This document shows, one piece after another, positions 31,714-42,042 of a DNA stretch of 64,000 nt (its first letter is position 1; every line of letters begins with the position of its first letter). A model generated the notes under the pieces. The model made no database searches. It had not been told where the DNA came from and saw nothing but the letters and a program-made list of their open reading frames with translations. The stretch comes from Mixta mediterraneensis (GTDB lineage Bacteria; Pseudomonadota; Gammaproteobacteria; Enterobacterales; Enterobacteriaceae), in the NCBI RefSeq assembly GCF_014946725.1, contig NZ_JACFXY010000003.1, positions 248,001-312,000 on the forward strand, read 5' to 3'. The translations under genes were made by a program, and so were the position numbers.

Positions 31714-31779
31714 CGGCGCCGTTTCTTAGCTGGGGCGTGCGCTCCCCGGTTTCTTCAGGACGTTATGACAGAGGTCAAC

Positions 31780-32211
31780 ATGGCAATCGAACGTACTTTT
31801 TCTATCATCAAGCCAAACGCCGTCGCTAAAAACGTGATCGGTGCAATCTACAATCGTTTTGAAAGCGCAGGCTTCAAAATCGTTGGCGCAAAAATGCTGC
31901 AGCTGAGCAAAGAGCAGGCTGAAGGTTTCTACGCTGAGCATCAGGGCAAGCCTTTCTTTGACGGCCTGGTTGAATTCATGACTTCTGGTCCGGTTGTGGT
32001 TTCTGTCCTGGAAGGCGAAAATGCCGTTCAGCGTCACCGTGACCTGATGGGCGCGACTAACCCAGCGAATGCCCTGGCAGGCACCCTGCGTGCCGACTAT
32101 GCAGACAGCTTCACCGAGAACGCGACTCACGGTTCTGACTCTGCTGAATCTGCTGCACGTGAAATCGCTTATTTCTTCGGCGAAAACGAAATCTGCCCAC
32201 GTACCCGTTAA
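31780..32211 (+). CDS. ndk: Nucleoside diphosphate kinase
   Basis: Balances nucleoside triphosphate pools through a phospho-histidine intermediate. 143 residues, the E. coli length; catalytic His117 in NATHGSDS. An upstream in-frame start would add 36 residues running through the promoter, so [13 protein letters not shown] at 31780 with GAGG upstream is chosen. Confidence 0.98.
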   Translation: MAIERTFSIIKPNAVAKNVIGAIYNRFESAGFKIVGAKMLQLSKEQAEGFYAEHQGKPFFDGLVEFMTSGPVVVSVLEGENAVQRHRDLMGATNPANALAGTLRADYADSFTENATHGSDSAESAAREIAYFFGENEICPRTR

Positions 32212-32383
32212 TCGCCCGGCGATAAACGGATAGCTGGCTTTACAAAAATCTGCCAAAGGATCTCGATCCCGCCTGGCATCAGGCAGCAGATGTTGTACAA
32301 TATTGCGCCTTCATTGAGCATGCTTAGTGAAGGCGTATTCTTAACCAGAGCCATAACGTGTAACAACGAGGCCAGAGAACATT

Positions 32384-33553
32384 ATGTCCGAACAGATTGT
32401 GACGCCGTCGTCCGCATCCCCCATTGTTGTTTCCCCACAAAACCAAAAAATTAATCTGCTGGATCTGAATCGTCAGCAGATGCGTGAGTTTTTTATTGCG
32501 CTGGGCGAGAAGCCTTTCCGCGCCGATCAGGTCATGAAATGGATGTACCACTACTGCTGTGATGATTTCGAACAGATGACCGACATCAACAAAAAGCTGC
32601 GTACCAAACTGATGGAGCTGACCGAGATCCGGGCGCCGGAAGTGGCTGAAGAGATGCGTTCCGCCGACGGTACGATTAAATGGGCGATCCGCGTGGGCGA
32701 TCAGCTGGTGGAAACGGTCTATATTCCGGAAGACGATCGCGCAACGCTGTGCGTTTCTTCGCAAGTGGGATGTGCGCTGGAGTGTAAATTCTGTTCGACT
32801 GCGCAACAAGGCTTTAACCGTAACCTGCGTGTTTCGGAAATTATCGGCCAGGTATGGCGTGCCGCGAAAATCATCGGTGCGGCAAAAGTAACGGGCCAGC
32901 GTCCTATCACCAATGTTGTGATGATGGGAATGGGCGAGCCGCTGCTTAACCTGAATAATGTCGTACCGGCAATGGAAATCATGCTGGATGATTTCGGTTT
33001 TGGCTTGTCAAAACGCAGAGTGACGTTATCAACCTCGGGCGTCGTGCCCGCGCTGGATAAACTTGGCGACATGATTGATGTCGCGCTGGCCATTTCGCTG
33101 CATGCACCGAACGACAAACTGCGTGACGATATTGTGCCGATCAACAAAAAGTACAACATTGAAATGTTCCTGGCGGCAGTAAAGCGCTACCTGGCAAAAT
33201 CAAATGCCAACCAGGGACGCGTCACCATCGAATATGTACTGCTGGATCACGTTAACGACAGTACCGATGATGCGCATGAGTTGGCTGAGCTGTTGAAAGA
33301 GACGCCGTGCAAAATTAACCTGATTCCCTGGAACCCCTTCCCGGGTGCGCCTTATGGTCGTAGCTCTAACAGCCGCGTGGATCGCTTCTCCAAAGTGCTT
33401 ATGGAATACGGTTTTACCACCATTGTGCGCAAAACGCGTGGAGATGATATTGACGCCGCCTGTGGACAGCTGGCCGGGGAAGTGATTGACCGCACCAAAC
33501 GTACAATGAAGAAAAAAATGGCGGGTGAGCCGATAACTGTGAAGGCTCTCTGA
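32384..33553 (+). CDS. rlmN: Dual-specificity RNA methyltransferase RlmN
   Basis: Radical-SAM enzyme that puts a C2-methyl on A2503 of 23S rRNA and A37 of some tRNAs. 389 residues. The [4Fe-4S]/SAM motif is Cys130, Cys134, Cys137 (CxxxCxxC); a further Cys at 123 and one in AACGQLAGE near the C-terminus fit the catalytic pair. It needs an iron-sulfur cluster. First gene of a long co-directional run to bamB. Confidence 0.97.
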   Translation: MSEQIVTPSSASPIVVSPQNQKINLLDLNRQQMREFFIALGEKPFRADQVMKWMYHYCCDDFEQMTDINKKLRTKLMELTEIRAPEVAEEMRSADGTIKWAIRVGDQLVETVYIPEDDRATLCVSSQVGCALECKFCSTAQQGFNRNLRVSEIIGQVWRAAKIIGAAKVTGQRPITNVVMMGMGEPLLNLNNVVPAMEIMLDDFGFGLSKRRVTLSTSGVVPALDKLGDMIDVALAISLHAPNDKLRDDIVPINKKYNIEMFLAAVKRYLAKSNANQGRVTIEYVLLDHVNDSTDDAHELAELLKETPCKINLIPWNPFPGAPYGRSSNSRVDRFSKVLMEYGFTTIVRKTRGDDIDAACGQLAGEVIDRTKRTMKKKMAGEPITVKAL

Positions 33554-33633
33554 AACCCTGGCGCTTAGCGTTTCCCGCTTGTGTCGCTCGTGGCAGGCTA
33601 TTGCCAGCTAATGAGCGACATAAGGGTAACGAA

Positions 33634-34368
33634 ATGCATAAAGGATTATCGACAGGATTACTGGCGCTGTTTGTTGTAAGCGGTTGTGTCAGCAAAGCAA
33701 CGCCCCACGGTGCTGCAGAGGTGCGTCTACAGTTAGGGATGCATTATTTAGCTGTAGGAGATTATGCCGCTGCACAGCGTAATTTTTTGCGTGCTCAGGC
33801 CGCTGCACCGCGTGATTACCGCATAGCTTTGGCACTGGCCCGGCTGGCCCAGCGGCAAGGAAACATGGCAGCTTCGACAGAGCAGTTTCTTCATGCCCAG
33901 CGCCTGGCACCAGATAATGGTTACATCGCTAACAATTACGGTGCGTTTCTTTGCGCTTTAGGGCAGTATGACGAAGCGCATCAACAGTTTAAACGGGCAA
34001 AAGATGCGCCGGAAGGCGACGCCCGCATCGATGCGCTCGAACTATCGGGATATTGTTATCTGCAGGCAGGCGATGATGACGCGGCACGTTCAGCACTGCT
34101 GCACGCGCTGGATGCGGACCGCAGCAAAGGAGAGTCCGTGTTAGCTGAGGCCGAAAGGCTGCTGGAAACAGATCAACAGGCTAACACATCGTTATTGTTA
34201 AAGATTTACCAGCAACGTCTGCCTGAAACGGCACGCAGTCTGGCGTTACATATACGTTTCGCCGCGCAACAGGAAAATGTCGCAGATGTCAGGTTTTATG
34301 GCGACCAGTTAGCGCGGCGTTTTCCGCAATCGATACAGTACCAGCGTTATTTAGCTAATGAATACTGA
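33634..34368 (+). CDS. pilW: Type IV pilus biogenesis/stability lipoprotein PilW
   Basis: 244 residues. Lipoprotein signal with lipobox VVSGC (Cys17), then TPR repeats through about residues 30-230 (for example [21 protein letters not shown] and [20 protein letters not shown]). In Pseudomonas and Myxococcus PilW/PilF/Tgl homologues assemble the secretin PilQ in the outer membrane. No other pilus gene is in the window. The ATG at 33634 gives a proper lipoprotein signal with AGGG upstream. Overlaps rodZ by 11 bp. Confidence 0.87.
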   Translation: MHKGLSTGLLALFVVSGCVSKATPHGAAEVRLQLGMHYLAVGDYAAAQRNFLRAQAAAPRDYRIALALARLAQRQGNMAASTEQFLHAQRLAPDNGYIANNYGAFLCALGQYDEAHQQFKRAKDAPEGDARIDALELSGYCYLQAGDDDAARSALLHALDADRSKGESVLAEAERLLETDQQANTSLLLKIYQQRLPETARSLALHIRFAAQQENVADVRFYGDQLARRFPQSIQYQRYLANEY

Positions 34369-35371
34369 AGCCAATCAAGAGAATTCTGCAGTACATTCAA
34401 CAGGTGAACGCCTGCGTCTGGCCCGTGAGCAGATGGGACTGACGCAGCAGAACGTTGCTGAGCGCCTGTGTCTGAAACTTTCTACCGTTCGAGACATTGA
34501 GGAAGATAAATCGCCCGCTGATTTAGCCTCGACGTTCTTACGCGGCTACATTCGCTCTTACACCCGTCTGGTGCATATTCCTGAAGAGGAATTACTGCCA
34601 ATGATGGCGAAACAAACGCCGGTGCGTGCCGCAAAAATCGAACCGATGCAAAGTTTCTCTTTGGGTAAGCGCCGCAAAAAGCGCGACGGTTGGTTGATGA
34701 TTTTCACCTGGCTGGTGGTGTTTGTGGTGATTGGCCTGACGGGCGCATGGTGGTGGCAAAACCATAAAGCGTCGCAGGAGGAACTGACGACCATGGTCAG
34801 TCAGAACGGCAGTAATGATGACAGTAGCCAGTCCATTCCGCTGGGTGAAACCGCAGGCGATAGTACGTCTGATGAAACTGCTGCGCCTGCCGCACCGGAT
34901 GAAAGCAATCCGGCACCCATAACCATGGATAACAGCGCTGCCAGCACGCCTTCCGTGACTACGCCCGCGAACAATGCCAGTCATCCTGCTACGTCAGCGC
35001 AGCCTGGCGGCGATAACGCCGTGGTTTCACCTTCTCAGGCTCCGGTCAATACGTCTGCTGCACCCACGTCAACCGCACCGCAAATACCGGTTGGGGCTGC
35101 TGCTGTGAGCGAACCGGCAACGGATCCCAACGCGGTTGTTATGACTTTCAATTCTGATTGCTGGTTAGAAGTAACGGATGCCAGCGGTAAAAAACTGTTC
35201 AGCGGAATGCAACACAGCGGTGGTAAACTCAGCCTCGCGGGTACGGCTCCGTATCGTCTGAAAATTGGCGCGCCATCGGCCGTACAGGTGCAATATCAGA
35301 ACCAGCCTGTTGATTTAAGTCATTTTATCCGTAATAACCAGGTTGCTCGCCTGACATTAGGTGCGCAATAA
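34358..35371 (+). CDS. rodZ: Cytoskeletal protein RodZ
   Basis: Bitopic membrane protein that binds MreB and keeps cells rod-shaped. 337 residues, as in E. coli. Cytoplasmic N-terminal HTH domain (about 15-80), basic juxtamembrane KRRKKR, transmembrane segment about 113-131, then a Ser/Thr/Pro/Ala-rich periplasmic linker (about 140-255) and a C-terminal DUF4115 domain (about 265-337). Overlaps pilW. Confidence 0.96.
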   Translation: MNTEANQENSAVHSTGERLRLAREQMGLTQQNVAERLCLKLSTVRDIEEDKSPADLASTFLRGYIRSYTRLVHIPEEELLPMMAKQTPVRAAKIEPMQSFSLGKRRKKRDGWLMIFTWLVVFVVIGLTGAWWWQNHKASQEELTTMVSQNGSNDDSSQSIPLGETAGDSTSDETAAPAAPDESNPAPITMDNSAASTPSVTTPANNASHPATSAQPGGDNAVVSPSQAPVNTSAAPTSTAPQIPVGAAAVSEPATDPNAVVMTFNSDCWLEVTDASGKKLFSGMQHSGGKLSLAGTAPYRLKIGAPSAVQVQYQNQPVDLSHFIRNNQVARLTLGAQ

Positions 35372-35408
35372 CAGCGTATCGCGTACCGGGCAATTGTGGA
35401 GAAGAAAT

Positions 35409-36530
35409 ATGCATAACGAAGCACCCATTATCCGCCGTAAATCAAAACGCATTTACGTCGGCAAGGTGCCAGTCGGCGACGGTGCACCTATTGCCGTTCA
35501 GTCGATGACCAATACCCGCACCACCGATGTGGCTGCGACAGTAAACCAAATCAAAGCGCTTGAGCGCGTAGGCGTGGATATTGTCCGCATCTCTGTGCCC
35601 ACTATGGACGCCGCCGAAGCATTTAAGCTGATTAAACAGCAGGTCGACGTACCGCTGGTGGCAGACATCCATTTTGATTACCGCATTGCACTGAAAGTCG
35701 CTGAGTATGGCGTCGATTGCCTGCGTATCAACCCAGGCAATATCGGTAACAACGAACGTATTCGTATGGTGGTTGACTGCGCCCGCGACCGCAATATTCC
35801 GATTCGTATCGGCGTGAATGCGGGGTCGCTGGAAAAAGATCTGCAGGAAAAATATGGTGAGCCGACGCCGCAGGCGTTGCTGGAATCAGCTATGCGCCAC
35901 GTTGATCACCTTAATCGCCTGAATTTCGATCAATTTAAGGTCAGCGTGAAAGCCTCGGACGTGTTCCTGGCGGTCGAATCGTATCGTCTGCTGGCAAAGC
36001 AAATTGAACAACCGCTGCACCTCGGTATTACCGAAGCAGGCGGCGCGCGTGCGGGGGCGGTGAAATCGGCTATCGGACTTGGTCTGCTGCTGTCGGAAGG
36101 CATTGGTGACACGCTGCGCATTTCGCTGGCGGCCGATCCGGTCGAAGAAGTGAAAGTGGGTTTCGATATTTTGAAATCGCTGCGTATTCGTTCGCGTGGC
36201 ATTAACTTTATCGCTTGCCCAACCTGCTCGCGTCAGGAATTTGACGTAATCGGCACGGTAAACGCGCTGGAGCAGCGTCTGGAAGATCTCATCACGCCGA
36301 TGGACGTTTCTATTATTGGTTGTGTCGTGAATGGTCCAGGCGAAGCCACTATCTCTACGCTTGGCGTAACCGGCGGTAATAAGAAAAGTGGTTTCTATGA
36401 AGATGGAGTGCGTCAGCGGGATCGTCTCGACAATAGCGATATGATCGATCAGCTGGAAGCCCGCATCCGTGCCAAAGCGTCGATGCTCGACGAAAGTCGT
36501 CGTATCGACGTGCAGCAGCTGGAAAAATAA
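35409..36530 (+). CDS. ispG: 4-Hydroxy-3-methylbut-2-enyl-diphosphate synthase (flavodoxin)
   Basis: Sixth (penultimate) step of the MEP isoprenoid pathway, converting MEcPP to HMBPP with a [4Fe-4S] cluster. 373 residues. Cluster Cys residues lie in [11 protein letters not shown] and [22 protein letters not shown] near the N-terminus is typical. The ATG at 35409 matches E. coli MHNxAPI; an upstream start would overlap rodZ. Confidence 0.97.
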   Translation: MHNEAPIIRRKSKRIYVGKVPVGDGAPIAVQSMTNTRTTDVAATVNQIKALERVGVDIVRISVPTMDAAEAFKLIKQQVDVPLVADIHFDYRIALKVAEYGVDCLRINPGNIGNNERIRMVVDCARDRNIPIRIGVNAGSLEKDLQEKYGEPTPQALLESAMRHVDHLNRLNFDQFKVSVKASDVFLAVESYRLLAKQIEQPLHLGITEAGGARAGAVKSAIGLGLLLSEGIGDTLRISLAADPVEEVKVGFDILKSLRIRSRGINFIACPTCSRQEFDVIGTVNALEQRLEDLITPMDVSIIGCVVNGPGEATISTLGVTGGNKKSGFYEDGVRQRDRLDNSDMIDQLEARIRAKASMLDESRRIDVQQLEK

Positions 36531-36635
36531 TGGCGCACGCAGGCTGCGTGCGTGACTTTTTTGACTGAACCTGTGCGGTTTCATCCTCATAAGGTATGAT
36601 GCCGGACAGGTTTTTTTGTATTAAGAGATTCTAAC

Positions 36636-37910
36636 GTGGCGAAGAATATTCAAGCTATTCGTGGGATGAATGATTATCTGCCCGCGGATACAGCCATCTG
36701 GCAACGGATTGAAGGCGTTCTGAAACAGGTTCTGGCGAGTTACGGTTATAGCGAAATTCGTATGCCGATCGTTGAACAAACGCCGCTGTTTAAACGCGCT
36801 ATCGGTGAAGTCACCGATGTGGTTGAAAAAGAAATGTATACTTTTGACGACCGCAACGGTGAAAGCCTGACGCTACGCCCGGAAGGGACCGCAGGGTGTG
36901 TGCGTGCGGGCATCGAACATGGCTTGCTCTATAACCAGGAGCAGCGCCTGTGGTACATGGGACCGATGTTCCGTTACGAGCGTCCGCAAAAAGGCCGCTA
37001 TCGCCAGTTCCACCAGATGGGTGTTGAAGTATTTGGCTTGCAGGGGCCAGATATTGATGCTGAATTGATCATGCTTAATGCGCGCTGGTGGAAAGCATTA
37101 GGTATTGCCGACCACGTCCGGCTCGAACTCAACTCCATCGGTTCGCTTGAGGCACGCGCTAATTATCGCGATGCGTTAGTGGCTTTCCTTGAGCAACATA
37201 AAGAAACGCTGGATGAAGATTGCAAACGCCGCATGTATACCAATCCGATGCGCGTGCTCGACAGTAAAAATCCTGAAATTCAGCACTTATTGAACGATGC
37301 GCCCCAGCTGGGCGATTATCTGGATGAAGAGTCACGTGCGCATTTTGACGGTCTTTGCGCGCTGCTGGACGATGCGGGCATTGCGTATACCGTAAATCAG
37401 CGTCTGGTGCGTGGCCTCGATTACTACAACCGGACGGTGATTGAATGGGTCACCGATAGCCTGGGCTCACAGGGTACCGTGTGTGGCGGCGGCCGTTACG
37501 ATGGCTTAGTTGAGCAACTGGGCGGTCGCGCAACGCCTGCTGTCGGTTTCGCCATGGGCATGGAGCGTTTGGTCCTGCTGGTTCAGGCGGTTAATCCTGA
37601 ATTTGAACCGACTCGTGTTGTTGATGTCTATGTTATCGCTTCGGGTCAAGGCGTACAGGCATCAGCAATGCTGCTGGCAGAAAAACTGCGCGATGAAATG
37701 CCCGATCTGAAGCTGATGACCAACTTTGGCGGCGGCAATTTTAAAAAGCAGTTTGCCCGCGCAGATAAGTGGGGCGCACGCGTTGCACTGGTAGTGGGTG
37801 AAGACGAAGTGAAGGCCGGTCAGGTCGTGATTAAAAATCTGCGCAGTGGCGAGCAGCAAACGCTAGCGCAGGCAGAGGCTGCTGCTGCATTGCGCACGCT
37901 GTTACAGTAA
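36636..37910 (+). CDS. hisS: Histidyl-tRNA synthetase
   Basis: Charges tRNA-His. 424 residues, class II synthetase. Motif 2 [20 protein letters not shown], the histidine-specific loop [12 protein letters not shown] and motif 3 [15 protein letters not shown] are present, with a C-terminal anticodon-binding domain (about 330-424). GTG start, as in E. coli, with AAGAGA upstream. Confidence 0.98.
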   Translation: MAKNIQAIRGMNDYLPADTAIWQRIEGVLKQVLASYGYSEIRMPIVEQTPLFKRAIGEVTDVVEKEMYTFDDRNGESLTLRPEGTAGCVRAGIEHGLLYNQEQRLWYMGPMFRYERPQKGRYRQFHQMGVEVFGLQGPDIDAELIMLNARWWKALGIADHVRLELNSIGSLEARANYRDALVAFLEQHKETLDEDCKRRMYTNPMRVLDSKNPEIQHLLNDAPQLGDYLDEESRAHFDGLCALLDDAGIAYTVNQRLVRGLDYYNRTVIEWVTDSLGSQGTVCGGGRYDGLVEQLGGRATPAVGFAMGMERLVLLVQAVNPEFEPTRVVDVYVIASGQGVQASAMLLAEKLRDEMPDLKLMTNFGGGNFKKQFARADKWGARVALVVGEDEVKAGQVVIKNLRSGEQQTLAQAEAAAALRTLLQ

Positions 37911-37949
37911 GCGTGTCACAGCACCGATCATTAAAAAGAGAGGGATTGC

Positions 37950-38567
37950 GTGGAAGTTTATAGCAATGAGAATGAACAGATTGATGCCGTGCGCCGCTTC
38001 TTTGCCAACAATGGCAAAGCGTTAGCGGTTGGCGTAGTCATCGGTATTGCCGCGCTGGGTGGCTGGCGCTACTGGGCGAACCATGAAGAGAGCTCGGCCA
38101 AAACCGTTTCAGCGCAGTATCAGCAGCTGACCAATGCTATGCAGGCGGATAAGCCTCAAACGCTGGAGGCGGTGAGCAATTTTGCCAGGGATAACAGCAA
38201 CACCTACGGTGCGCTGGCATCAATGGATGTAGCCAAACAGTATGTTGACAGCAACCAGCTCGATAAAGCGGCTGCTCAGCTGCAAAACGGCCTGAAAGAC
38301 ACAAAAGATGCCAACCTGCAGGCGGTTATTAACCTGCGCCTGGCGCGCATTCAACTGCAACAAAATCAAGCCGACGCAGCACTTAAAACCCTGGAAGGCG
38401 TGAAGGGTGATGGTTGGACAGCCATTGTGGCCGACATCCGCGGCGAAGCGCTGCTAAGCAAAGGCGACAAGCAGGGCGCACGCGATGCCTGGAGCAAAGG
38501 GGTGGAATCTGATGCCTCTCCGGCATTGAAGCAAATGATGCAGATGAAGATGAATAACTTAAGCTAA
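37950..38567 (+). CDS. yfgM: Ancillary SecYEG translocon subunit YfgM
   Basis: 205 residues. One transmembrane segment (about 23-43) and a periplasmic TPR-like domain (about 60-205). In E. coli YfgM binds SecYEG and PpiD and helps hand over periplasmic proteins. GTG start with GAGAGGG upstream. 19 bp before bamB. Confidence 0.94.
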   Translation: MEVYSNENEQIDAVRRFFANNGKALAVGVVIGIAALGGWRYWANHEESSAKTVSAQYQQLTNAMQADKPQTLEAVSNFARDNSNTYGALASMDVAKQYVDSNQLDKAAAQLQNGLKDTKDANLQAVINLRLARIQLQQNQADAALKTLEGVKGDGWTAIVADIRGEALLSKGDKQGARDAWSKGVESDASPALKQMMQMKMNNLS

Positions 38568-38586
38568 GCCAGTCAAGAGAGAGCGC

Positions 38587-39768
38587 ATGGAATTACGTAA
38601 ATACCTGCTGCCAGGGCTGATTTCAGTCACTTTGCTCAGCGGTTGTTCGCTGTTTAGCGGCGAAGAAGATGCAGTAAAAATGGCCCCGTTGCCGAAGGTC
38701 GAAAATCAGTTTACTCCGCAAGAAGTATGGAGCACGTCGGTGGGTGATGGTGTTGGCGATTTTTATTCCAACCTGCATCCCGCCTGGCAAGAGGGCACCG
38801 TTTATGCGGCCGATCGCTTTGGTATCATAAAAGCATTAGACGCAGCGAATGGTAAGGAAAAATGGAAAGTCGATCTCTCTGAGAAAACCGGCTTCTTCTC
38901 AAAAAATCGTTCAGCCCTGTTGTCTGGCGGCCTGACCGTGAATGGCGACCGCCTGTATGCTGGCAGCGAACGCGGCCAGGTTTATGCCTTAAACAGCAGC
39001 GACGGTAAGATTGACTGGCAAACCAAAGTGGCTGGCGAAGCGCTGTCACGTCCGGTTGTCAGTGATGGTTTAGTGTTGATTCACACCAGCAACGGCATGT
39101 TGCAGGGGCTGGATCAGAACAGCGGCGCCATCAAGTGGAGCGTTAACCTTGATATGCCAGCGCTGTCTCTGCGCGGTGAATCTGCGCCAGCCGTTGCCTT
39201 TGGCGGTGCGATTGTCGGCGGAGATAACGGTCGCGTCAGCGCAGTCATCATGAATCAAGGTCAGCTGATTTGGCAGCAGCGCATTTCGCAGCCAAGCGGC
39301 GCGACGGAAATCGATCGCCTGAATGATGTTGATACCACGCCGGTTGTGGTAAATGGCGTGGTTTACGCGCTGGCTTACAATGGCGATTTAACCGCGCTGG
39401 ACCTGCGTTCAGGACAAATTTTGTGGAAGCGTGAAATTGGTGGCGTGAAAGATCTGATTGTAGATGCGGGCCGTATTTACCTGATCGATCAGGACGATCG
39501 CGTCATTGCTCTGAACGCGGATGGCGGCGTGGCAATCTGGCGTCAAAGCGATCTGCTGCACCGTAACCTGACATCGCCCGTGTTGTACAATGGCTACATC
39601 GTGGTAGGTGACAGCGAAGGTTATCTGCACTGGATGAACACGACCGACGGTCGCTTTGTTGCCCAGCAGAAACTGGACAGCTCCGGCTTCCAGACTGAAC
39701 CGGTGGTTGCCAGCGACAAGTTGCTGATCCAGTCCAAAGACGGTGAGGTTTATGCGATTACCCGCTAA
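38587..39768 (+). CDS. bamB: Outer-membrane assembly lipoprotein BamB
   Basis: Lipoprotein of the BAM complex that inserts beta-barrel proteins. 393 residues. Signal with lipobox LLSGC (Cys20), then an eight-bladed PQQ-type propeller with repeated AxDxxxGxxxW blade ends (KALDAANGKEKW, YALNSSDGKIDW and more). Ends in a clear terminator before der. Confidence 0.97.
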   Translation: MELRKYLLPGLISVTLLSGCSLFSGEEDAVKMAPLPKVENQFTPQEVWSTSVGDGVGDFYSNLHPAWQEGTVYAADRFGIIKALDAANGKEKWKVDLSEKTGFFSKNRSALLSGGLTVNGDRLYAGSERGQVYALNSSDGKIDWQTKVAGEALSRPVVSDGLVLIHTSNGMLQGLDQNSGAIKWSVNLDMPALSLRGESAPAVAFGGAIVGGDNGRVSAVIMNQGQLIWQQRISQPSGATEIDRLNDVDTTPVVVNGVVYALAYNGDLTALDLRSGQILWKREIGGVKDLIVDAGRIYLIDQDDRVIALNADGGVAIWRQSDLLHRNLTSPVLYNGYIVVGDSEGYLHWMNTTDGRFVAQQKLDSSGFQTEPVVASDKLLIQSKDGEVYAITR

Positions 39769-39806
39769 TGGGTAAACGCCAGTCAGGTGAAATCCTTCCC
39801 TGAAAG

Positions 39807-39841
39807 CGGCTCCTGAGTTTATCAGGGGCCGTTTCGTTTTT
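39807..39841 (+). terminator. bamB terminator
   Basis: 10-bp stem with one G-T wobble (39807-39816 with 39822-39831), loop GTTTA, then TTTCGTTTTT. Confidence 0.88.
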
Positions 39842-39895
39842 AGTCAGGCATGGTATTCTTTGCGCCTTCAGCCTGAACTTAGCGGCAAGAGCCGT

Positions 39896-39901
39896 TATAA
39901 T
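39896..39901 (+). promoter_or_regulatory. Likely der promoter (-10 element)
   Basis: Perfect TATAAT 40 bp upstream of der; the -35 (CTGAAC, 39873-39878) is weak. Confidence 0.45.
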
Positions 39902-39941
39902 CACGCCATTCGGGCGATTAATTATTTATTGAGGCATGTTT

Positions 39942-41429
39942 ATGGTACCTGTGGTCGCGCTGGTTGGGCGTCCCAATGTGGGAAAATCTACGCTTTTTAA
40001 CCGCTTAACCCGCACACGTGATGCGCTGGTAGCGGATTTTCCTGGACTGACTCGCGATCGCAAATATGGTCGCGCCGAAGTGGAAGGGCGCGAATTTATT
40101 GTTATTGATACCGGCGGCATTGACGGCACTGAGGATGGTGTCGAAACGCGCATGGCAGAACAGTCGCTGCTGGCGATTGAAGAAGCCGATGTTGTGCTGT
40201 TTATGGTAGATGCCCGTGCGGGTCTGATGCCGGCCGATCAGCAAATTGCTAAGCATCTGCGTTCGCGCCAAAAAGCTACCTTCCTGGTGGCTAATAAAAC
40301 CGACGGACTCGATCCCGATTCAGCCGTCTTAGATTTCTACTCGCTGGGCCTGGGAGAAATCCATGCCATTGCAGCCTCGCACGGTCGTGGCGTGACCAGC
40401 CTGTTAGAAACCGCGCTGCTGCCGTGGATGGAACAGGTCGATCCGGTAGAAGTGACCGAAGAAGACGAAAACGAAGCCTACTGGGCGGCACTGGCGGCAA
40501 AAGAGAATGGTGAACCGCCTGAAGAGGAAGAGGAAGAGTTCGATCCAACCGGTTTGCCGATCAAGCTGGCGATTGTAGGCCGCCCAAATGTGGGCAAATC
40601 TACCCTGACCAACCGCATTCTTGGCGAAGATCGCGTAGTGGTATATGACATGCCGGGTACGACGCGCGACAGCATCTATATTCCGATGGAGCGTGATGGG
40701 CGTGAGTACGTGCTGATTGACACCGCAGGTGTGCGTAAGCGCGGAAAAATCACCGATACGGTAGAAAAGTTTTCGGTAATCAAAACGCTACAGGCGATTG
40801 AAGACGCAAACGTTGTGATGCTGGTGATTGATGCCCGCGCCGGGATTTCCGACCAGGATCTCTCGCTGCTCGGTTTTATTCTGAATAGCGGGCGCTCACT
40901 GGTAATTGTGGTTAATAAGTGGGATGGCCTGTCGCAAGAGGTGCGTGACGAGGTCAAAGAGACGCTCGATTTCCGTCTGGGCTTTATTGATTTCGCCCGC
41001 GTTCACTTTATTTCTGCGCTGCACGGCAGCGGCGTGGGTAACCTGTTTGAATCGGTCACGGAAGCTTACGACTGCTCAACTAAACGGGTTAACACATCGT
41101 TACTGACGCGCATTATGAATATGGCAGCAGAAGATCACCAGCCACCGCTGGTTCGTGGTCGCCGCGTGAAGCTGAAATATGCGCATGCCGGAGGTTACAA
41201 TCCACCTATTGTCGTGATCCATGGCAATCAGGTGAAAGATCTGCCGGATTCTTACAAGCGCTATCTGATGAACTACTTCCGTCGTTCTCTCAATGTCATG
41301 GGAACGCCGATTCGTATTCAGTTTAAAGAGGGCGAAAACCCTTATGAAGGCAAGCGTAACCTGTTGACACCCACTCAGCAGCGTAAACGTAAGCGCCTGA
41401 TGGCGCATATGAAAAAAAATAAGCGTTAA
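39942..41429 (+). CDS. der: Ribosome-biogenesis GTPase Der (EngA)
   Basis: Essential double GTPase for 50S subunit maturation. 495 residues. Two GTPase domains each with GRPNVGKS (residues 9-16 and about 210-217), joined by an acidic linker (EEEEEEFD, about 195-202), then a C-terminal KH-like domain. The ATG at 39942 has GAGG 7 nt upstream; the ATG two codons earlier is less well placed. Confidence 0.98.
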   Translation: MVPVVALVGRPNVGKSTLFNRLTRTRDALVADFPGLTRDRKYGRAEVEGREFIVIDTGGIDGTEDGVETRMAEQSLLAIEEADVVLFMVDARAGLMPADQQIAKHLRSRQKATFLVANKTDGLDPDSAVLDFYSLGLGEIHAIAASHGRGVTSLLETALLPWMEQVDPVEVTEEDENEAYWAALAAKENGEPPEEEEEEFDPTGLPIKLAIVGRPNVGKSTLTNRILGEDRVVVYDMPGTTRDSIYIPMERDGREYVLIDTAGVRKRGKITDTVEKFSVIKTLQAIEDANVVMLVIDARAGISDQDLSLLGFILNSGRSLVIVVNKWDGLSQEVRDEVKETLDFRLGFIDFARVHFISALHGSGVGNLFESVTEAYDCSTKRVNTSLLTRIMNMAAEDHQPPLVRGRRVKLKYAHAGGYNPPIVVIHGNQVKDLPDSYKRYLMNYFRRSLNVMGTPIRIQFKEGENPYEGKRNLLTPTQQRKRKRLMAHMKKNKR

Positions 41430-41434
41430 TTATC

Positions 41435-41460
41435 GAGGGCCGGTTTGGCCCTCTTTTTTT
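41435..41460 (+). terminator. der terminator
   Basis: 7-bp stem GAGGGCC/GGCCCTC (41435-41441 with 41447-41453) and seven Ts. Confidence 0.92.
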
Positions 41461-41687
41461 GCGGTAAGCAGCCAGGTTGCAAAAAGGGAAACGTATTGAG
41501 GGATAGCTTTATCCGCTGTCGTTAACGTAGCGCAAAGGCATTTGTAAAATATGTGGTACGTCATACGCAGCGCAGGTACGTTGCTCAGGTTGTCCTTAGC
41601 TGCAGGCATACTTTAATCTTTTGGTCTAATTGGCTGTTTTGACGCTTATAAATACGGTTTAACCGTTAAAGAACATCGGATATGTAC

Positions 41688-41703
41688 CGTTAAGCGCTTA
41701 ACG
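41688..41703. repeat. 16-bp perfect palindrome upstream of gcd
   Basis: CGTTAAGCGCTTAACG, fully self-complementary, about 340 bp upstream of gcd. Likely a dimeric regulator site; the regulator is unknown. Confidence 0.6.
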
Positions 41704-41821
41704 CACGCTTACACATCGACCGCCTGAAAGCCTGTTATTGCAAGAACCGTGTAAATTTAATTACTTAACGCACATTTTGTAGCAAAAATGCTATTTCTCA
41801 GTAACAAATGAGTAATAGATA

Positions 41822-41851
41822 TTCACCTTTTTATGTACCAGGTGGTACAAT
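41822..41851 (+). promoter_or_regulatory. Candidate gcd promoter with overlapping operator
   Basis: TTCACC (41822-41827) and TACAAT (41846-41851), 18-bp spacer. The inverted repeat TGTACCA-GG-TGGTACA (41834-41849) covers the spacer and runs into the -10, the position expected for a repressor site. Confidence 0.5.
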
Positions 41852-42042
41852 CCAGCCCCGCTGTGGGCAGATCTATAGACAATTCTTAATGTCGCCTGCC
41901 TCACATTGCTTGAATCCCGGACGCAGGTCCGTTTTTAATTCGATTTAAAATAAAGTGTTCCCCAGCGTAAAGCTCTCGGATCCCGAAACGGCAAGCGGGC
42001 GTGGAGCGCGGACGCTTTTTTTTTTTCAGGAGAGTTAGTGTT

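Larger units (their letters stand above)
41461..42042. promoter_or_regulatory. Long gcd leader/control region
   Basis: 582 bp with no convincing gene, AT-richer than its surroundings. It contains an interrupted palindrome ACGGTT-T-AACCGT (41654-41666), a perfect 16-bp palindrome (41688-41703), a 10-bp direct repeat CTTAACGCAC (41697-41706 and 41764-41773) and a 7+2+7 inverted repeat over a promoter (41834-41849). This density suggests several regulators acting on gcd. No riboswitch fold was recognised. Confidence 0.55.

Noticed and set aside
35886..36590. 234-codon open frame antisense to ispG
   Set aside because: Complete overlap with a firmly identified gene, no ribosome binding site, no family features.
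40524..40553. GAA/GAG run in der as a tandem repeat or slippage site
   Set aside because: It encodes the usual acidic linker between the two GTPase domains of Der; the frame is intact.
41461..42042. A small RNA or peptide gene in the gcd leader
   Set aside because: No promoter plus terminator pair on either strand and no frame with a ribosome-binding site; palindromes are better explained as regulator sites.
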